Part shown: positions 33,318 through 42,411 of the stretch, piece after piece | Layout of the letters: each line of letters opens with the position of its first letter | How positions within the stretch are numbered: the first letter of the stretch is position 1 | Assembly (NCBI RefSeq): GCF_014889545.1 | Contig: NZ_QKOF01000006.1 | Span: forward strand, 62,001-126,000 | Direction of reading: 5' to 3' | Length of the DNA: 64,000 bases | Origin: Methanothermobacter thermautotrophicus | GTDB taxonomy: Archaea > Methanobacteriota > Methanobacteria > Methanobacteriales > Methanothermobacteraceae | The notes under the pieces: model-generated | The model's input: only the letters and a program-made list of their open reading frames with translations | Database searches by the model: none | Told to the model about the DNA's origin: nothing | Translations under genes and position numbers: made by a program

Positions 33318-33390
33318 GCCGGGGTGGGGTAGGTGGTTATCCTTCGGGACTGTGGATCCCGCGACTCGGGTTCAAATCTCGGCCCCGGCC
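33318..33390 (+). tRNA. tRNA-His (GTG)
   Basis: 73 nt. Acceptor GCCGGGG with CCCCGGC, discriminator C, anticodon loop CTGTGGA (GTG). The base before G1 is T (33317), so the G-1 that histidyl-tRNA synthetase needs is not encoded and must be added by a Thg1-type enzyme. Confidence 0.94.
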
Positions 33391-33500
33391 CCATTCTCAT
33401 CACTCATTCTCTCATCTAAACAGTGGCTGATTATTTCATAAAGGAAAACTATTTATTATCTCCCCCCTTAAGAGTATCTCAAAAATCCCTGGATGATCAT

Positions 33501-33795
33501 ATGATACGTATTGAGAGAACCTGCGCGTCCTTCAGAGCATCTGTAATTATTGATGGCACTGAAATCGGTGCCATGGAGGGGGTATACCTCACCCAGGTTC
33601 CTGAAAAACAGGTACCACTTCACAGGGACATTCATACGTTTCATACCATATGATGAGAGATTCAACCGCTCAGGCATAACCGTGGATATTCTACTCCATG
33701 ATCAGAATCTCATCCTTAAGGATGCCCTCATTGACTGGCTCAATGAAACAGGGAGGGGAACCTTCAGGGCCCGGAGGATTGAGAGCCACATTTAG
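33501..33795 (+). pseudogene. Small gene upstream of hjc, apparently frameshifted (unknown family)
   Basis: From ATG 33501 one frame reads MIRIERTCASF through GVYLTQVPEKQ and stops at about 33653. A second frame, open from 33550 to 33795, reads YHFTGTFIRFIPYDERF through NETGRGTFRARRIESHI. Joined near the A-run at 33602-33607 (CCTGAAAAACAGG) they make one protein of about 97 residues. Codon use on both sides resembles neighbouring genes. The family is not recognised; the stop is 9 bp before hjc, so it may be its operon partner. Confidence 0.5.
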
Positions 33796-33804
33796 GGTGT
33801 TTCC

Positions 33805-34215
33805 ATGGTCAAGAACGGAACACGTGGTGAGAGGGACCTTGTAAAGCTCCTCTGGGAAAAGGGATTTGCGGCTATGAGGGCACCGGCATCAGGGGGGGCA
33901 ACAAAGAAACCTCTCCCTGATATAATTGCAGGCAACGGGGAGATATACCTTGCAATTGAAGTTAAAACCACATCCAGAGAAAGGATATATATTGATTCAG
34001 ATAAGATTGGGGCCCTTGTGAGGTTCTCAGAGATCTTCGGTGCAAGGCCCTACATCGGGATAAAATTCAGGTACAGGGACTGGATCTTTCTCTCACCAGG
34101 CGACCTTGAACTGACACCGTCCTCCAACTACAGGCTTGACCTTGGTATCGCCCTGGAGAGGGGAAGGGACCTGGATGAAGTAACCGGCAACGACAGACAG
34201 ACCCGCCTCAGATGA
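33805..34215 (+). CDS. hjc: Holliday junction resolvase Hjc
   Basis: 136 residues. Restriction-like nuclease core: [17 protein letters not shown] (catalytic Glu), [18 protein letters not shown] (Asp of the metal site), and AIEVKTT (E-x-K). Archaeal Hjc resolves four-way junctions by paired nicks. Start ATG 33805 lies close behind the preceding broken gene. Confidence 0.95.
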   Translation: MVKNGTRGERDLVKLLWEKGFAAMRAPASGGATKKPLPDIIAGNGEIYLAIEVKTTSRERIYIDSDKIGALVRFSEIFGARPYIGIKFRYRDWIFLSPGDLELTPSSNYRLDLGIALERGRDLDEVTGNDRQTRLR

Positions 34216-34226
34216 CTGACCGCAAA

Positions 34227-34240
34227 GTTTAAATACTAAT
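34227..34240 (+). promoter_or_regulatory. TATA-like box for tRNA-Cys/tRNA-Trp
   Basis: GTTTAAATACTAAT, about 25-33 bp before the tRNA-Cys 5' end, is the likely promoter for both tRNAs; only 19 bp separate the two genes. Confidence 0.5.
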
Positions 34241-34260
34241 TCTAATATTAGTTACTTTAT

Positions 34261-34332
<72 letters not shown>

Positions 34333-34351
34333 TCAAATATTTTATATGCAT

Positions 34352-34493
<142 letters not shown>

Positions 34494-34521
34494 TCAACCC
34501 CCCTTTTTCTGAGGAATTTTT

Positions 34522-35139
34522 ATGATCCAGAGATTTGGAGATATCATTGCAGTTGAAGGAACACTCTTTGATTCTAACATGTACATTCTGGGGGATACCA
34601 TAGTTGACACCGGCACCGGCATGAACCCCGAAGCACTTCTGGCTAGAATTAGAGGTGCGGGGGTGGACCCCTCCGACATAAAACACATAGTGAACACCCA
34701 CTGCCACTTTGACCACACAGGCGGTAACAGGCTCTTTGATGCTGATATATCCATACACAGCCTGGATGCAGATGCCCTCAGGGAGGGTGATGATACTAGG
34801 ACTGTGGCCTACATGTTCTCGTCATCCATGGAGGCCATGGAAGTGGCCGTTGAACTGGGTGAAGGAGATTTTGTGGGTGACTTTGAGGTCATACACACAC
34901 CTGGTCACACACCTGGATGCATATGCCTCTATGACGGCGAATCCCTCATCTCAGGGGACACGGTATTTGCTGATGGCGGTTTCGGAAGGGTTGATATTGG
35001 TGGTGACATTGCTGAGCTTTCAGATTCCATAAGGAGACTCAGAAAACTCGACATTGAGTATCTCTTCCCGGGCCATGGGCCATGGGTTGATAACGGGTCA
35101 AGGCACCTTGAACTGGCAGCATCTTTTCTCGGAGTTTAG
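34522..35139 (+). CDS. Metallo-beta-lactamase-fold hydrolase
   Basis: 205 residues. Metal motifs: THCHFDH (HxHxDH), a later His in HTPGHTPGC, Asp in SGDTVFADGG and C-terminal GHGP. This is the glyoxalase II-like layout; substrate unknown. The first ATG is 28 bp after tRNA-Trp with no clear ribosome site. A 162-bp gap after it shows nothing. Confidence 0.85.
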   Translation: MIQRFGDIIAVEGTLFDSNMYILGDTIVDTGTGMNPEALLARIRGAGVDPSDIKHIVNTHCHFDHTGGNRLFDADISIHSLDADALREGDDTRTVAYMFSSSMEAMEVAVELGEGDFVGDFEVIHTPGHTPGCICLYDGESLISGDTVFADGGFGRVDIGGDIAELSDSIRRLRKLDIEYLFPGHGPWVDNGSRHLELAASFLGV

Positions 35140-35300
35140 CATCACATGCTTGTAGATTGCTTGTTTATATCCAGCAACCTTCTCAGTGCAATTCCCTCCA
35201 ATTCAGAGCAGCAGATATTTTTTCATCAGATAAAGGACCATAGCCCGTCACATAAAAAGAAGAGGTTAGCTTTTCTCTGGCTCTGAGGTGGTGATCTCTT

Positions 35301-35951
35301 TTATCCTGTGAATTTTCTGGTGACCTCGTTCACAGCATCGGTCTTGACCAGCACGGATACCTTGGTACCCCTTTCAAGGATCATATCTGGCTGGGGTATT
35401 ATGAGGTCACCGTTATTGTAGATGGCCACTATTATGTATTTATCGGTGGGGGAGACGTCACCAACCCTTTTGCCGACAACCTTGCTGCTCCTGATCTCCA
35501 TGTCCAGGATCTCAGCATCCCCGTGCCCGAGGACTATCAGGTCAGCAACCTTTGGCCTTGTTATTAACTTCTCAAGGTAACCTGCAGCGGTCCGTTCAGG
35601 ACTTATAACGTGGTCTATGCCAATCTTCTTGAAGGCATCTTCATAGTCAGGGTTGCTGACCCTTGCAATTATCTTGGGGATACTGTACTCCCTCACCAGT
35701 ATGCAGCTGAGGAGGTTGGCCTCATCATTTCCTGTTGCAGCCACAAAGACATCTGCATTGGCTATGTTGGCCTCCTCAAGGGTCTTTATGTCTGTACCGT
35801 TCCCGCAGATTACAAGGGCGTCCAGCTCAACCGCAGCGTTTGCACAGAGTGTTTCATCGTTTTCTATGAGAGTAACATCATGTCCGTCTGATATGAGGAG
35901 GTTTGCAAGTGTTAATCCGACTCTTCCTCCACCCATTATAACAACATACAT
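35301..35951 (-). CDS. trkA: Potassium uptake regulator TrkA
   Basis: 216 residues from ATG 35951 (GAAGGTG upstream; an in-frame GTG lies two codons earlier). RCK domain with NAD-binding [13 protein letters not shown], then [20 protein letters not shown], followed by a TrkA-C domain (about 140-216). It gates TrkH, whose gene is just upstream in the same direction with a 133-bp gap. Confidence 0.95.
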   Translation of the reverse strand: MYVVIMGGGRVGLTLANLLISDGHDVTLIENDETLCANAAVELDALVICGNGTDIKTLEEANIANADVFVAATGNDEANLLSCILVREYSIPKIIARVSNPDYEDAFKKIGIDHVISPERTAAGYLEKLITRPKVADLIVLGHGDAEILDMEIRSSKVVGKRVGDVSPTDKYIIVAIYNNGDLIIPQPDMILERGTKVSVLVKTDAVNEVTRKFTG

Positions 35952-36083
35952 ATCCACACCTTCTAAGTCAGGGCAAAATCAAGTTAACTTGTGTTTACTT
36001 GTGTTAAACCTCATCATTAATAAGGTTTTTCCAGTCAGGATAAGGGCATAAAAACCCTAGATCAATTTTTTAAGGGCTGAACA

Positions 36084-37514
36084 TCAGCTTGCCTTGAAGG
36101 CCTCAACAAATCCACGTATAAGCACAAGTACGGGGATTATCTCAAGCCTTCCAAGCCACATGCTCAGTATGAGGGCTATCTTGGGCACAGCTGGCAGCGT
36201 GAAACTGGTTATACCCATGCTGAGTCCAACATTTCCCTGGGCAGATGCGGCCTCAAAGAGTGAATTTAGGGGGTCATAGCCATAGACAACAAGTACGGAC
36301 CATGTGAAGAAGAGGAGGACGAAGTATAGGCTTATATAGGAACCCGCCTCCCTTATCTCGGTGTCGCTCACTGACTTTCCTGATAGTTTCCTTGGGATAA
36401 CTGATCCCTCAGGGGCGAGTATTCTCAGGATCTCCCAGTAAATCCCCTTGAGGACGGTTATCACCCGTATTATCTTGACTGCCCCCGTGGTTGAACCGGC
36501 GGCCATTCCTGTGAGCATACATATTATGAGAACAAGCTTGAAGTATGCCGGCCATGCTACCATCTGGGATGGTGAACTTATGCTTGAACCTGTACAGCTA
36601 AGTGCAGATATAACATGGTAGATGGACTCCAGGGGGGCAACACCCCCCACGTAGACTGCAAGGATGGTGAAGATGCTTATAAAGACCACGGTGGCCTGCA
36701 GCTGTATATCATGGATCACCCTGAAAAAGTTACCCTTCAGGAGCTGATAGTGAACAAGGAAACTCGTACCCCCCAGTATCATGAGGAGCATGGTTACAAG
36801 GTAAACGGCGGTGCTATGGTAGTATCCTATGTTCATATTCTTAATTGACATCCCACCGGTGGACAGATTTGTCAGGGTATTGTTGACTGCGTCAAAGAGC
36901 GGCATCCCTGTGATGCCGTAGAGGACAATACCAATGAGGGTATAGGTTATGTAGATCCACCAGATGGTTTTGACGGTATTTGCTATGCTTGGTTTTATTC
37001 TTTCATCTCTAGCTTCGGACTTGTAGAGACGTGATGCAGCGGTACCTGGCCTTATGAGTATGCCTATAACAACTATAACCACACCAAGACCGCCGATCCA
37101 CTGCTCAAGACTTCTTAAAAAAAGTATTGATCTCGGGAGGGATTCTACATCGGAGAATATGGTGAACCCGCTTCCTGTCCAGGCGGACATGTTCTCAAAG
37201 AATGCGTTTGTGAGGTCAATGCCGAGGGCAGACATCATTATAAGGCTCCCGATGATCCCTGCCCACAGCCATGCCAGGCATGCGACCATCATTCCATGCT
37301 TGAGGCGCACTGAACATTCCTCTGGCATGTATCTCTTGAGAACGGTTCCTGCGCCCAGAGAGATGGCTGCAGGTATAATAAAACTTTGCAAGTTACCCTC
37401 ACCGTAGATGATGGCTATGAGGATGGGTAGCGCAACAACAAAACCCACGCCCTGCATTATTGTGCCAAGATACTTGCCAACTGTAAAAAGGTCCCTCTTT
37501 CCAATGTATCTCAT
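36084..37514 (-). CDS. trkH: Potassium uptake channel subunit TrkH
   Basis: 476 residues with about ten membrane segments and four pore repeats (for example ENMSAWTGSGFTIF, TNLSTGGMS, ALSCTGSS, SAQGNVGLSMG), the TrkH/KtrB selectivity loops. No ribosome site precedes ATG 37514; TTTATATT about 30 bp upstream suggests a near-leaderless mRNA. The C-terminal part (AGSTTGAVKIIR) contains the conserved Arg segment. Confidence 0.95.
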   Translation of the reverse strand: MRYIGKRDLFTVGKYLGTIMQGVGFVVALPILIAIIYGEGNLQSFIIPAAISLGAGTVLKRYMPEECSVRLKHGMMVACLAWLWAGIIGSLIMMSALGIDLTNAFFENMSAWTGSGFTIFSDVESLPRSILFLRSLEQWIGGLGVVIVVIGILIRPGTAASRLYKSEARDERIKPSIANTVKTIWWIYITYTLIGIVLYGITGMPLFDAVNNTLTNLSTGGMSIKNMNIGYYHSTAVYLVTMLLMILGGTSFLVHYQLLKGNFFRVIHDIQLQATVVFISIFTILAVYVGGVAPLESIYHVISALSCTGSSISSPSQMVAWPAYFKLVLIICMLTGMAAGSTTGAVKIIRVITVLKGIYWEILRILAPEGSVIPRKLSGKSVSDTEIREAGSYISLYFVLLFFTWSVLVVYGYDPLNSLFEAASAQGNVGLSMGITSFTLPAVPKIALILSMWLGRLEIIPVLVLIRGFVEAFKAS

Positions 37515-37739
37515 AATACCAATATAAGAATGGGACCATTACAATATAAATTTTTAGAGACGATGCCTGAATATGCAGCAGATATCTATTTAATGTACTG
37601 ACTGATACCAGATCAGGGCTTAAAATCAGTATATGATGTGGACAAATAACTTAAAAGTGGACCTGTGTCCTTTCCCTGAACTGAACTAAAAAATAAATTT
37701 CGATGAGTAGAAATCTACTCCAGAAATGTATACTTAAAT

Positions 37740-37961
37740 CTATTCCACAACTTCAGCGAAAGCAAACTTGCGCCTGGTTGCACTTATCCTTATCTTGACC
37801 TCGTCGCCTACACCTGCACCAGGTACAAAAACAACAAAACCTTCAACACGGGCTATTCCATCGCCATCTCTGCCAAGGTCTTCAATCTTAACTTCGTACT
37901 CCTCACCCACATTCACCGGTGTGGAGTATGTTTCCTTCCTATAGTAGCTATCTCCAAACAA
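37740..37961 (-). CDS. TRAM-domain protein
   Basis: 73 residues, nearly all one TRAM domain: [41 protein letters not shown] and so on. Methanogen TRAM proteins are small RNA-binding proteins proposed as cold-shock or RNA chaperones. The start is TTG 37961 with TGTGATG upstream. AT-rich gaps of about 225 bp and 165 bp flank it, showing it has its own promoter; no other genes were seen there. Confidence 0.9.
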   Translation of the reverse strand: MFGDSYYRKETYSTPVNVGEEYEVKIEDLGRDGDGIARVEGFVVFVPGAGVGDEVKIRISATRRKFAFAEVVE

Positions 37962-38124
37962 TTCATCACATCCTTAGGTAGGGACACACAAGAATCAATT
38001 AATTAATTCAAACCAGAAACAGTAAGAAATAATCAATGACCATCATGCATCCCATACATACACTTAAGCATCATAGTATATAAATGTATGTGGAGTCATT
38101 AAGTACTATCACAGGGTGGTTTAT

Positions 38125-38607
38125 TTGATCGGACTGATAGCTGATTCGCATGATAACCTTGAAGCAATAGGGAGGGCTGTTGATTACCTCAACAGGGAAT
38201 CAGTAGACCTTGTTATACATGCAGGGGACCTCATATCCCCCTTCACGGCACCCGAATTCGCGAGACTTGAAATGAAATTTGAGGCGGTGTTCGGAAACAA
38301 CGACGGGGAGAGGGATGGTCTCAGGAAGGCCTACAGTGGTCTAACAGAACTCTCAGACTTCAAGGTCCTCAGATTTGACGGCCTCCGCATAGCAGTTATC
38401 CATGGCCACGAGGTGGAGCTACTTGAATGTGTGATTGAGTCCGGTAGATATGACCTTGTTGTGACAGGGCACACCCATGAGAGGAGGTTCTCAGATTCAG
38501 GTACTCTGACCATAAACCCGGGGGAACTGTGCGGCTATCTCTCAGGTGAGAGGACGGCGGCCCTCCTTGACACCGACAGCATGGAATGTGAGTTTGTGAG
38601 TCTATGA
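38125..38607 (+). CDS. YfcE/MJ0936-type metallophosphoesterase
   Basis: 160 residues from TTG 38125, 4 bp after GGGTGGT; the in-frame GTG 38116 falls inside that ribosome site. Metal motifs: ADSHDN, HAGDLI, GNNDGERD, HGHE, TGHTHERR, all standard calcineurin-like phosphodiesterase boxes. The archaeal relatives hydrolyse cyclic or model phosphodiesters; the true substrate is unknown. Confidence 0.9.
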   Translation: MIGLIADSHDNLEAIGRAVDYLNRESVDLVIHAGDLISPFTAPEFARLEMKFEAVFGNNDGERDGLRKAYSGLTELSDFKVLRFDGLRIAVIHGHEVELLECVIESGRYDLVVTGHTHERRFSDSGTLTINPGELCGYLSGERTAALLDTDSMECEFVSL

Positions 38608-38674
38608 TGGAGCAGATTTAGGGCAGTAAAATACCCTTTAAGGAGAATCCTAATGGATAGGTATGTTGGTTTAA

Positions 38675-39691
38675 ATGAAGCATAAGGGATCACTCTTAAT
38701 AGTCATAGGAGTCGCGGCCCTCGCGGCGATGATACTTATAATCGGGCCCGGCGAGATTGAGGAAGCCCTAAGGAAGGCGGACCCCATCTATGTGGCCATG
38801 GCTGTGGCCCTGGAGTTCATCATACTCGCCCTTTTCACCATAAGGTGGTCAATAACAACTGGGGCGGTCTCAATAGATGTTGAAAAGAGGCACCTCTTCC
38901 CGATGCTACTTGTGGGCATGGCCATAAATAACCTCACACCCAGTGCGAGGGGCGGGGGAGAACCCGTGAGGGCCTACATACTTGGAAGGTATTCCAGGGC
39001 CTCCATGGAGTCAGCCTTTGCAACTGTCATCGCTGACAGGGGCCTTGACACATTCCCATTCATATTCCTGGCGATAATCACCATAATAGGCATGGTGCTC
39101 TACTTTGATCTATCCCAGTGGATATTGACTGCCCTGGTAGCCTCTGTTGCCATCATCGTGGCGGCATTCTTCCTGGCACTCTACGTATCCATCGACAGGG
39201 ATGCAGGTGAAAGAATAACTGGATGGATCCTTGGAATTTTAAAGAGGTTCTACAGGAAGAACCATGAAAGGCTTGAAATGAGAGTGAGGAGTGCTCTCCA
39301 TGAATTCCAGAGTACAATGAGGATAATGCTGGCCGACAGGAGGGTCCTCCTTTATGGCATACCAGTATCGTTCCTGCTATGGATCCTTGAGATCATAAGG
39401 GTTTACCTGGTATTTGCAGCCTTTGGGGCAGACATATCACTGCTTGTAATCGCTGAGGTTTTCATACTAGCCACCCTGATAGGGATGATACCCCTGCTTC
39501 CTGGTGGTCTTGGCGCTGTTGACGGTATAATGATAGTTTTCTACTCCTATGCAGGTGTCTCGCCATCTGTAAGTGCAGCTGCAACGGTTGTCGAGAGGCT
39601 CATATCCTTCTGGTTGATCTCCGCCATGGGCGTGGCGGTCATACCCTACTTTGGATCATCTGTTTCAGAGAAGCTTATGGATAAACTTTAA
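38675..39691 (+). CDS. UPF0104 flippase-like membrane protein
   Basis: 338 residues with about eight hydrophobic segments. The family boxes are NNLTPSARGGGEPVRAYIL and, near the end, LLPGGLGAVDGIMI. It belongs to the lysylphosphatidylglycerol-synthase TM (flippase-like) superfamily, whose archaeal members are linked to lipid or glycan handling. GTTTAA directly before ATG; the leader has GGTATG only. Confidence 0.85.
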   Translation: MKHKGSLLIVIGVAALAAMILIIGPGEIEEALRKADPIYVAMAVALEFIILALFTIRWSITTGAVSIDVEKRHLFPMLLVGMAINNLTPSARGGGEPVRAYILGRYSRASMESAFATVIADRGLDTFPFIFLAIITIIGMVLYFDLSQWILTALVASVAIIVAAFFLALYVSIDRDAGERITGWILGILKRFYRKNHERLEMRVRSALHEFQSTMRIMLADRRVLLYGIPVSFLLWILEIIRVYLVFAAFGADISLLVIAEVFILATLIGMIPLLPGGLGAVDGIMIVFYSYAGVSPSVSAAATVVERLISFWLISAMGVAVIPYFGSSVSEKLMDKL

Positions 39692-39855
39692 ACATCGAGT
39701 TCGGTTGAGTTAGTTCAAGGGATTCCTGTGAAGGATAACATGCTTTATGCTCTGGATCCGGTCGGAATATTTAGGGACATTCACATGAAATATGGAAAAT
39801 GATTTATTGTTTGATCGTGAAAGTTGTATATGTAGCCTTAGGTTAGGGGGATAAA

Positions 39856-40911
39856 ATGCTTGAAAAGGTTTTTTTGACCGATAAGGTTCATGATGAAAAA
39901 TTGTATGAAAAACTGGTGGATGAGATACGTTCATCACCAGACTACCTCAACCTTATACTGGAGTCTTCCAGTCCATGGATCCTGCAGGACATAAATGGAT
40001 TCATACTTGACCTGAGCCAGTCCTTCGCAGATATCCTTGGCTATGACCCTGAAAATTTGAGGGGGAAGTATCTTCCAACCCTGCGGGCAGTTCCGCTCAT
40101 CCAGAAATCAAGGCTGAGGATCCTGCTCGACAGGATGTCTGAGGAGCCACGTGAGTGCAGGGGCCTCTTCGAGTTCATTGATTCGGAGGGTGGTACGGTC
40201 CCACTTGAACTCAATCTCAGACCCCTTGAGATTTCAGGACAGGTATTCGTGCTTGTAACCGCAGTGGACGCATCAGATAGGATCAGGGAGATGGGAGAAC
40301 TTGAAGAGAGAATATGCGAACTCAAAAACACTATAAACAGTCTCTACAGGCAGATAGACAGAAACCTCCAGCTGATCACCAGCATAGTTAACCTCCAGTT
40401 CCCATACATAAAGGACGAGGATGACTACGAGCTTCTTAGGGACACCCAGAACCGTTTGAAGTCCATAAGGAAGGCCTATGAGAAATTGATATATGAGGGA
40501 TCATCTGATACCATAAACTTCGGGGCCTACGCCAGGAGCATTGTGTCGGGTATACTGAGCACATACTCCCCGGAACCCGGAAGGGTACGGCTTGAGATGT
40601 ACTTTGAGGATGTTGATATGGTTCTGGAACTTGCAGTACCACTGGGCATGATACTCTCAGAGCTCCTATCCAACAGCTTCAGGCACGCCTTCAGCGAGGG
40701 GCAGGACGGCAAGATAAGGGCAGTTTTCAGGGATAAGGGGGATCATTACATGCTTGAGGTAAGGGACAATGGAAGGGGCTTCCCTGAGGGTCTGGACTTT
40801 GAGGGAGCAGATTCACTTGGCCTGCAGCTCGTGAGAAACCTCATCAACCAGATAGAGGCAAAAATTGATTATACGTTACCCCGGGGACCTGCTTCAGGGT
40901 TAGGGTTCTGA
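39856..40911 (+). CDS. PAS-domain sensor histidine kinase (HWE/HisKA_2 type)
   Basis: 351 residues, no membrane segment. PAS domain (about 30-145), a helical dimerisation region with NSLYRQIDRNLQLITSIVNLQ where HisKA_2 proteins carry the phospho-His (here the expected H is R or Q; check), and an ATPase domain (about 220-345) with ILSELLSNSFRHAF (N box) and EVRDNGRGFPEG (G1). It ends abruptly at LPRGPASGLGF: the stop lies inside the first copy of the 69-bp array, so the C-terminus may be altered. AGGGGGATAAA precedes ATG 39856. Confidence 0.85.
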   Translation: MLEKVFLTDKVHDEKLYEKLVDEIRSSPDYLNLILESSSPWILQDINGFILDLSQSFADILGYDPENLRGKYLPTLRAVPLIQKSRLRILLDRMSEEPRECRGLFEFIDSEGGTVPLELNLRPLEISGQVFVLVTAVDASDRIREMGELEERICELKNTINSLYRQIDRNLQLITSIVNLQFPYIKDEDDYELLRDTQNRLKSIRKAYEKLIYEGSSDTINFGAYARSIVSGILSTYSPEPGRVRLEMYFEDVDMVLELAVPLGMILSELLSNSFRHAFSEGQDGKIRAVFRDKGDHYMLEVRDNGRGFPEGLDFEGADSLGLQLVRNLINQIEAKIDYTLPRGPASGLGF

Positions 40912-41281
40912 AGCCTTGATTATTGGAGCATTAACCTTCATGCTATTGTTCCAGTCGTCATATAGTATCATCAGTTCTGAAGCCTTGATTATTGGAGCAT
41001 TAACCTTCATGCTATTGTTCCAGTCGTCATATAGTATCATCAGTTCTGAAGCCTTGATTATTGGAGCATTAACCTTCATGCTATTGTTCCAGTCGTCATA
41101 TAGTATCATCAGTTCTGAAGCCTTGATTATTGGAGCATTAACCTTCATGCTATTGTTCCAGTCGTCATATAGTATCATCAGTTCTGAAGCCTTGATTATT
41201 GGAGCATTAACCTTCATGCTATTGTTCCAGTCGTCATATAGTATCATCAGTTCTGAAGCCTTGATTATTGGAGCATTAACC
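40906..41281. repeat. 69-bp perfect tandem array (5 full copies plus 31 bp)
   Basis: Units start at 40906, 40975, 41044, 41113 and 41182; a sixth is cut after 31 bp at 41281. All full copies are identical. Because 69 is 23 codons, long frames stay open on both strands (for example a minus-strand repeat MILYDDWNNSMKVNAP...), but none has a ribosome site. Copies abut with no unique spacers, so this is a minisatellite, not CRISPR. From 41282 to the ftr promoter I see no gene. Confidence 0.97.
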
Positions 41282-41417
41282 CTGACAATTCTGTCTATAA
41301 ATCTGTGATGATTTCTGAACCTGAGTATTTACATCTATATGGTCTATAACCCACCCCTTGATCCATAGGAGCCTCATTCATGATTTTACAGTTATTTCTA
41401 AGCTGAATTGAAAGTAG

Positions 41418-41431
41418 AAAAATATATTAAA
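41418..41431 (+). promoter_or_regulatory. TATA box for ftr
   Basis: AAAAATATATTAAA, about 35-45 bp before the ftr ATG. A start 25 bp downstream leaves a short leader with AGGTGAT at 41453-41459. Confidence 0.6.
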
Positions 41432-41463
41432 CATTCTCCCAGTAAATCAACTAGGTGATAGTT

Positions 41464-42357
41464 ATGGAGATAAATGGTGTTGAAATAGAAGACACATTTG
41501 CAGAGGCCTTTGGCATAAAGGTTTCAAGGGTCCTTGTAACCGCAGCAACAAAAAAGCTTGCCAGGATAGCAGCAACTGAGGCAACAGGTTACGGTACCTC
41601 AGTTATAGGATGCCCTGCAGAGGCAGGTATTGACTGCTATGTTCCACCTGAGGAAACACCTGACGGAAGGCCCGGATACATTATAATGATATGCAACCCA
41701 TCCAAGAAGAGCCTTGACCATGAGCTCCTTGAGAGGATAGGGATGGGTATACTTACAGCACCAACCACAGCAGTCTTCGATGCACTGGATGATGAGGATG
41801 AGAAGCTCAACATAGGATTCAAACTCAAATTCTTTGGTGACGGCTACGAGAAGGAACTTGAGATTGACGGAAGGAAGATCCATTCAATCCCCATAATGTC
41901 AGGGGACTTCCTGATTGAAAGTGAGTTTGGAATAAAGGATGGGGTAGCCGGTGGAAACTTCTTCATAATGGGTGACAGTCAGGCATCAGCCCTACTGGCT
42001 GCACAGGCAGCTGTTGATGCCATAGCAGCAGTTGAAGGTACTGTAACACCATTCCCTGGTGGAGTGGTTGCTTCAGGATCCAAGGTCGGCTCAAACAAGT
42101 ACAAGTTCCTCAACGCATCAACCAATGAGAAGATGTGCGTCACCCTCAAGAACGAGGTCGAGGACACCCAGATACCTGAGAACGTCAATGGTGTCTATGA
42201 GATAGTCATAGACGGTGTTGATGAAGAGGCCGTAAGGGAAGCCATGAAGGAAGGTATAAAGGCTGCCTGCACAGTTCCAGGCATAATAAAGATAAGCGCA
42301 GGAAACTACGGTGGTAACCTGGGAGCCTACAAGATAAAACTCCATGACCTCTTCTGA
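41464..42357 (+). CDS. ftr: Formylmethanofuran:H4MPT formyltransferase
   Basis: 297 residues, the exact Ftr length. ATG 41464 follows AGGTGATAGTT; the GTG/ATA codons upstream are in the ribosome site. Sequence blocks include [33 protein letters not shown] and [15 protein letters not shown]. It moves the formyl group from formylmethanofuran to tetrahydromethanopterin, the second step of CO2 reduction to methane; soluble, salt-dependent oligomer in thermophiles. Single-gene transcript ending in a hairpin terminator. Confidence 0.98.
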   Translation: MEINGVEIEDTFAEAFGIKVSRVLVTAATKKLARIAATEATGYGTSVIGCPAEAGIDCYVPPEETPDGRPGYIIMICNPSKKSLDHELLERIGMGILTAPTTAVFDALDDEDEKLNIGFKLKFFGDGYEKELEIDGRKIHSIPIMSGDFLIESEFGIKDGVAGGNFFIMGDSQASALLAAQAAVDAIAAVEGTVTPFPGGVVASGSKVGSNKYKFLNASTNEKMCVTLKNEVEDTQIPENVNGVYEIVIDGVDEEAVREAMKEGIKAACTVPGIIKISAGNYGGNLGAYKIKLHDLF

Positions 42358-42381
42358 TGTTTTTAACATCCTTTTATTCAT

Positions 42382-42411
42382 AACCCTGAATTATCAGGGT
42401 TGACCTTTTTT
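42382..42411. terminator. Hairpin terminator between ftr and the channel gene
   Basis: AACCCTGA-ATTA-TCAGGGTT, a perfect 8-bp stem, then GACC and a seven-T run. It lies 25 bp after the ftr stop in a 52-bp convergent gap; the T-run suits plus-strand termination, and the stem could also slow opposing transcripts. Confidence 0.75.

Noticed and set aside
39710-39937. 75-residue minus-strand frame before the kinase
   Set aside because: No ribosome site and overlaps the kinase start; no motif.
40900-41247. 115-residue minus-strand repeat protein (23-residue unit)
   Set aside because: It is open only because the period is a multiple of three; no ribosome site or promoter was found on that strand, and it overlaps the kinase end.
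40906-41281. CRISPR array with 31-bp repeats and 38-bp spacers
   Set aside because: All would-be spacers are identical, units abut as one 69-bp period, and no cas genes or known repeat sequence are present.
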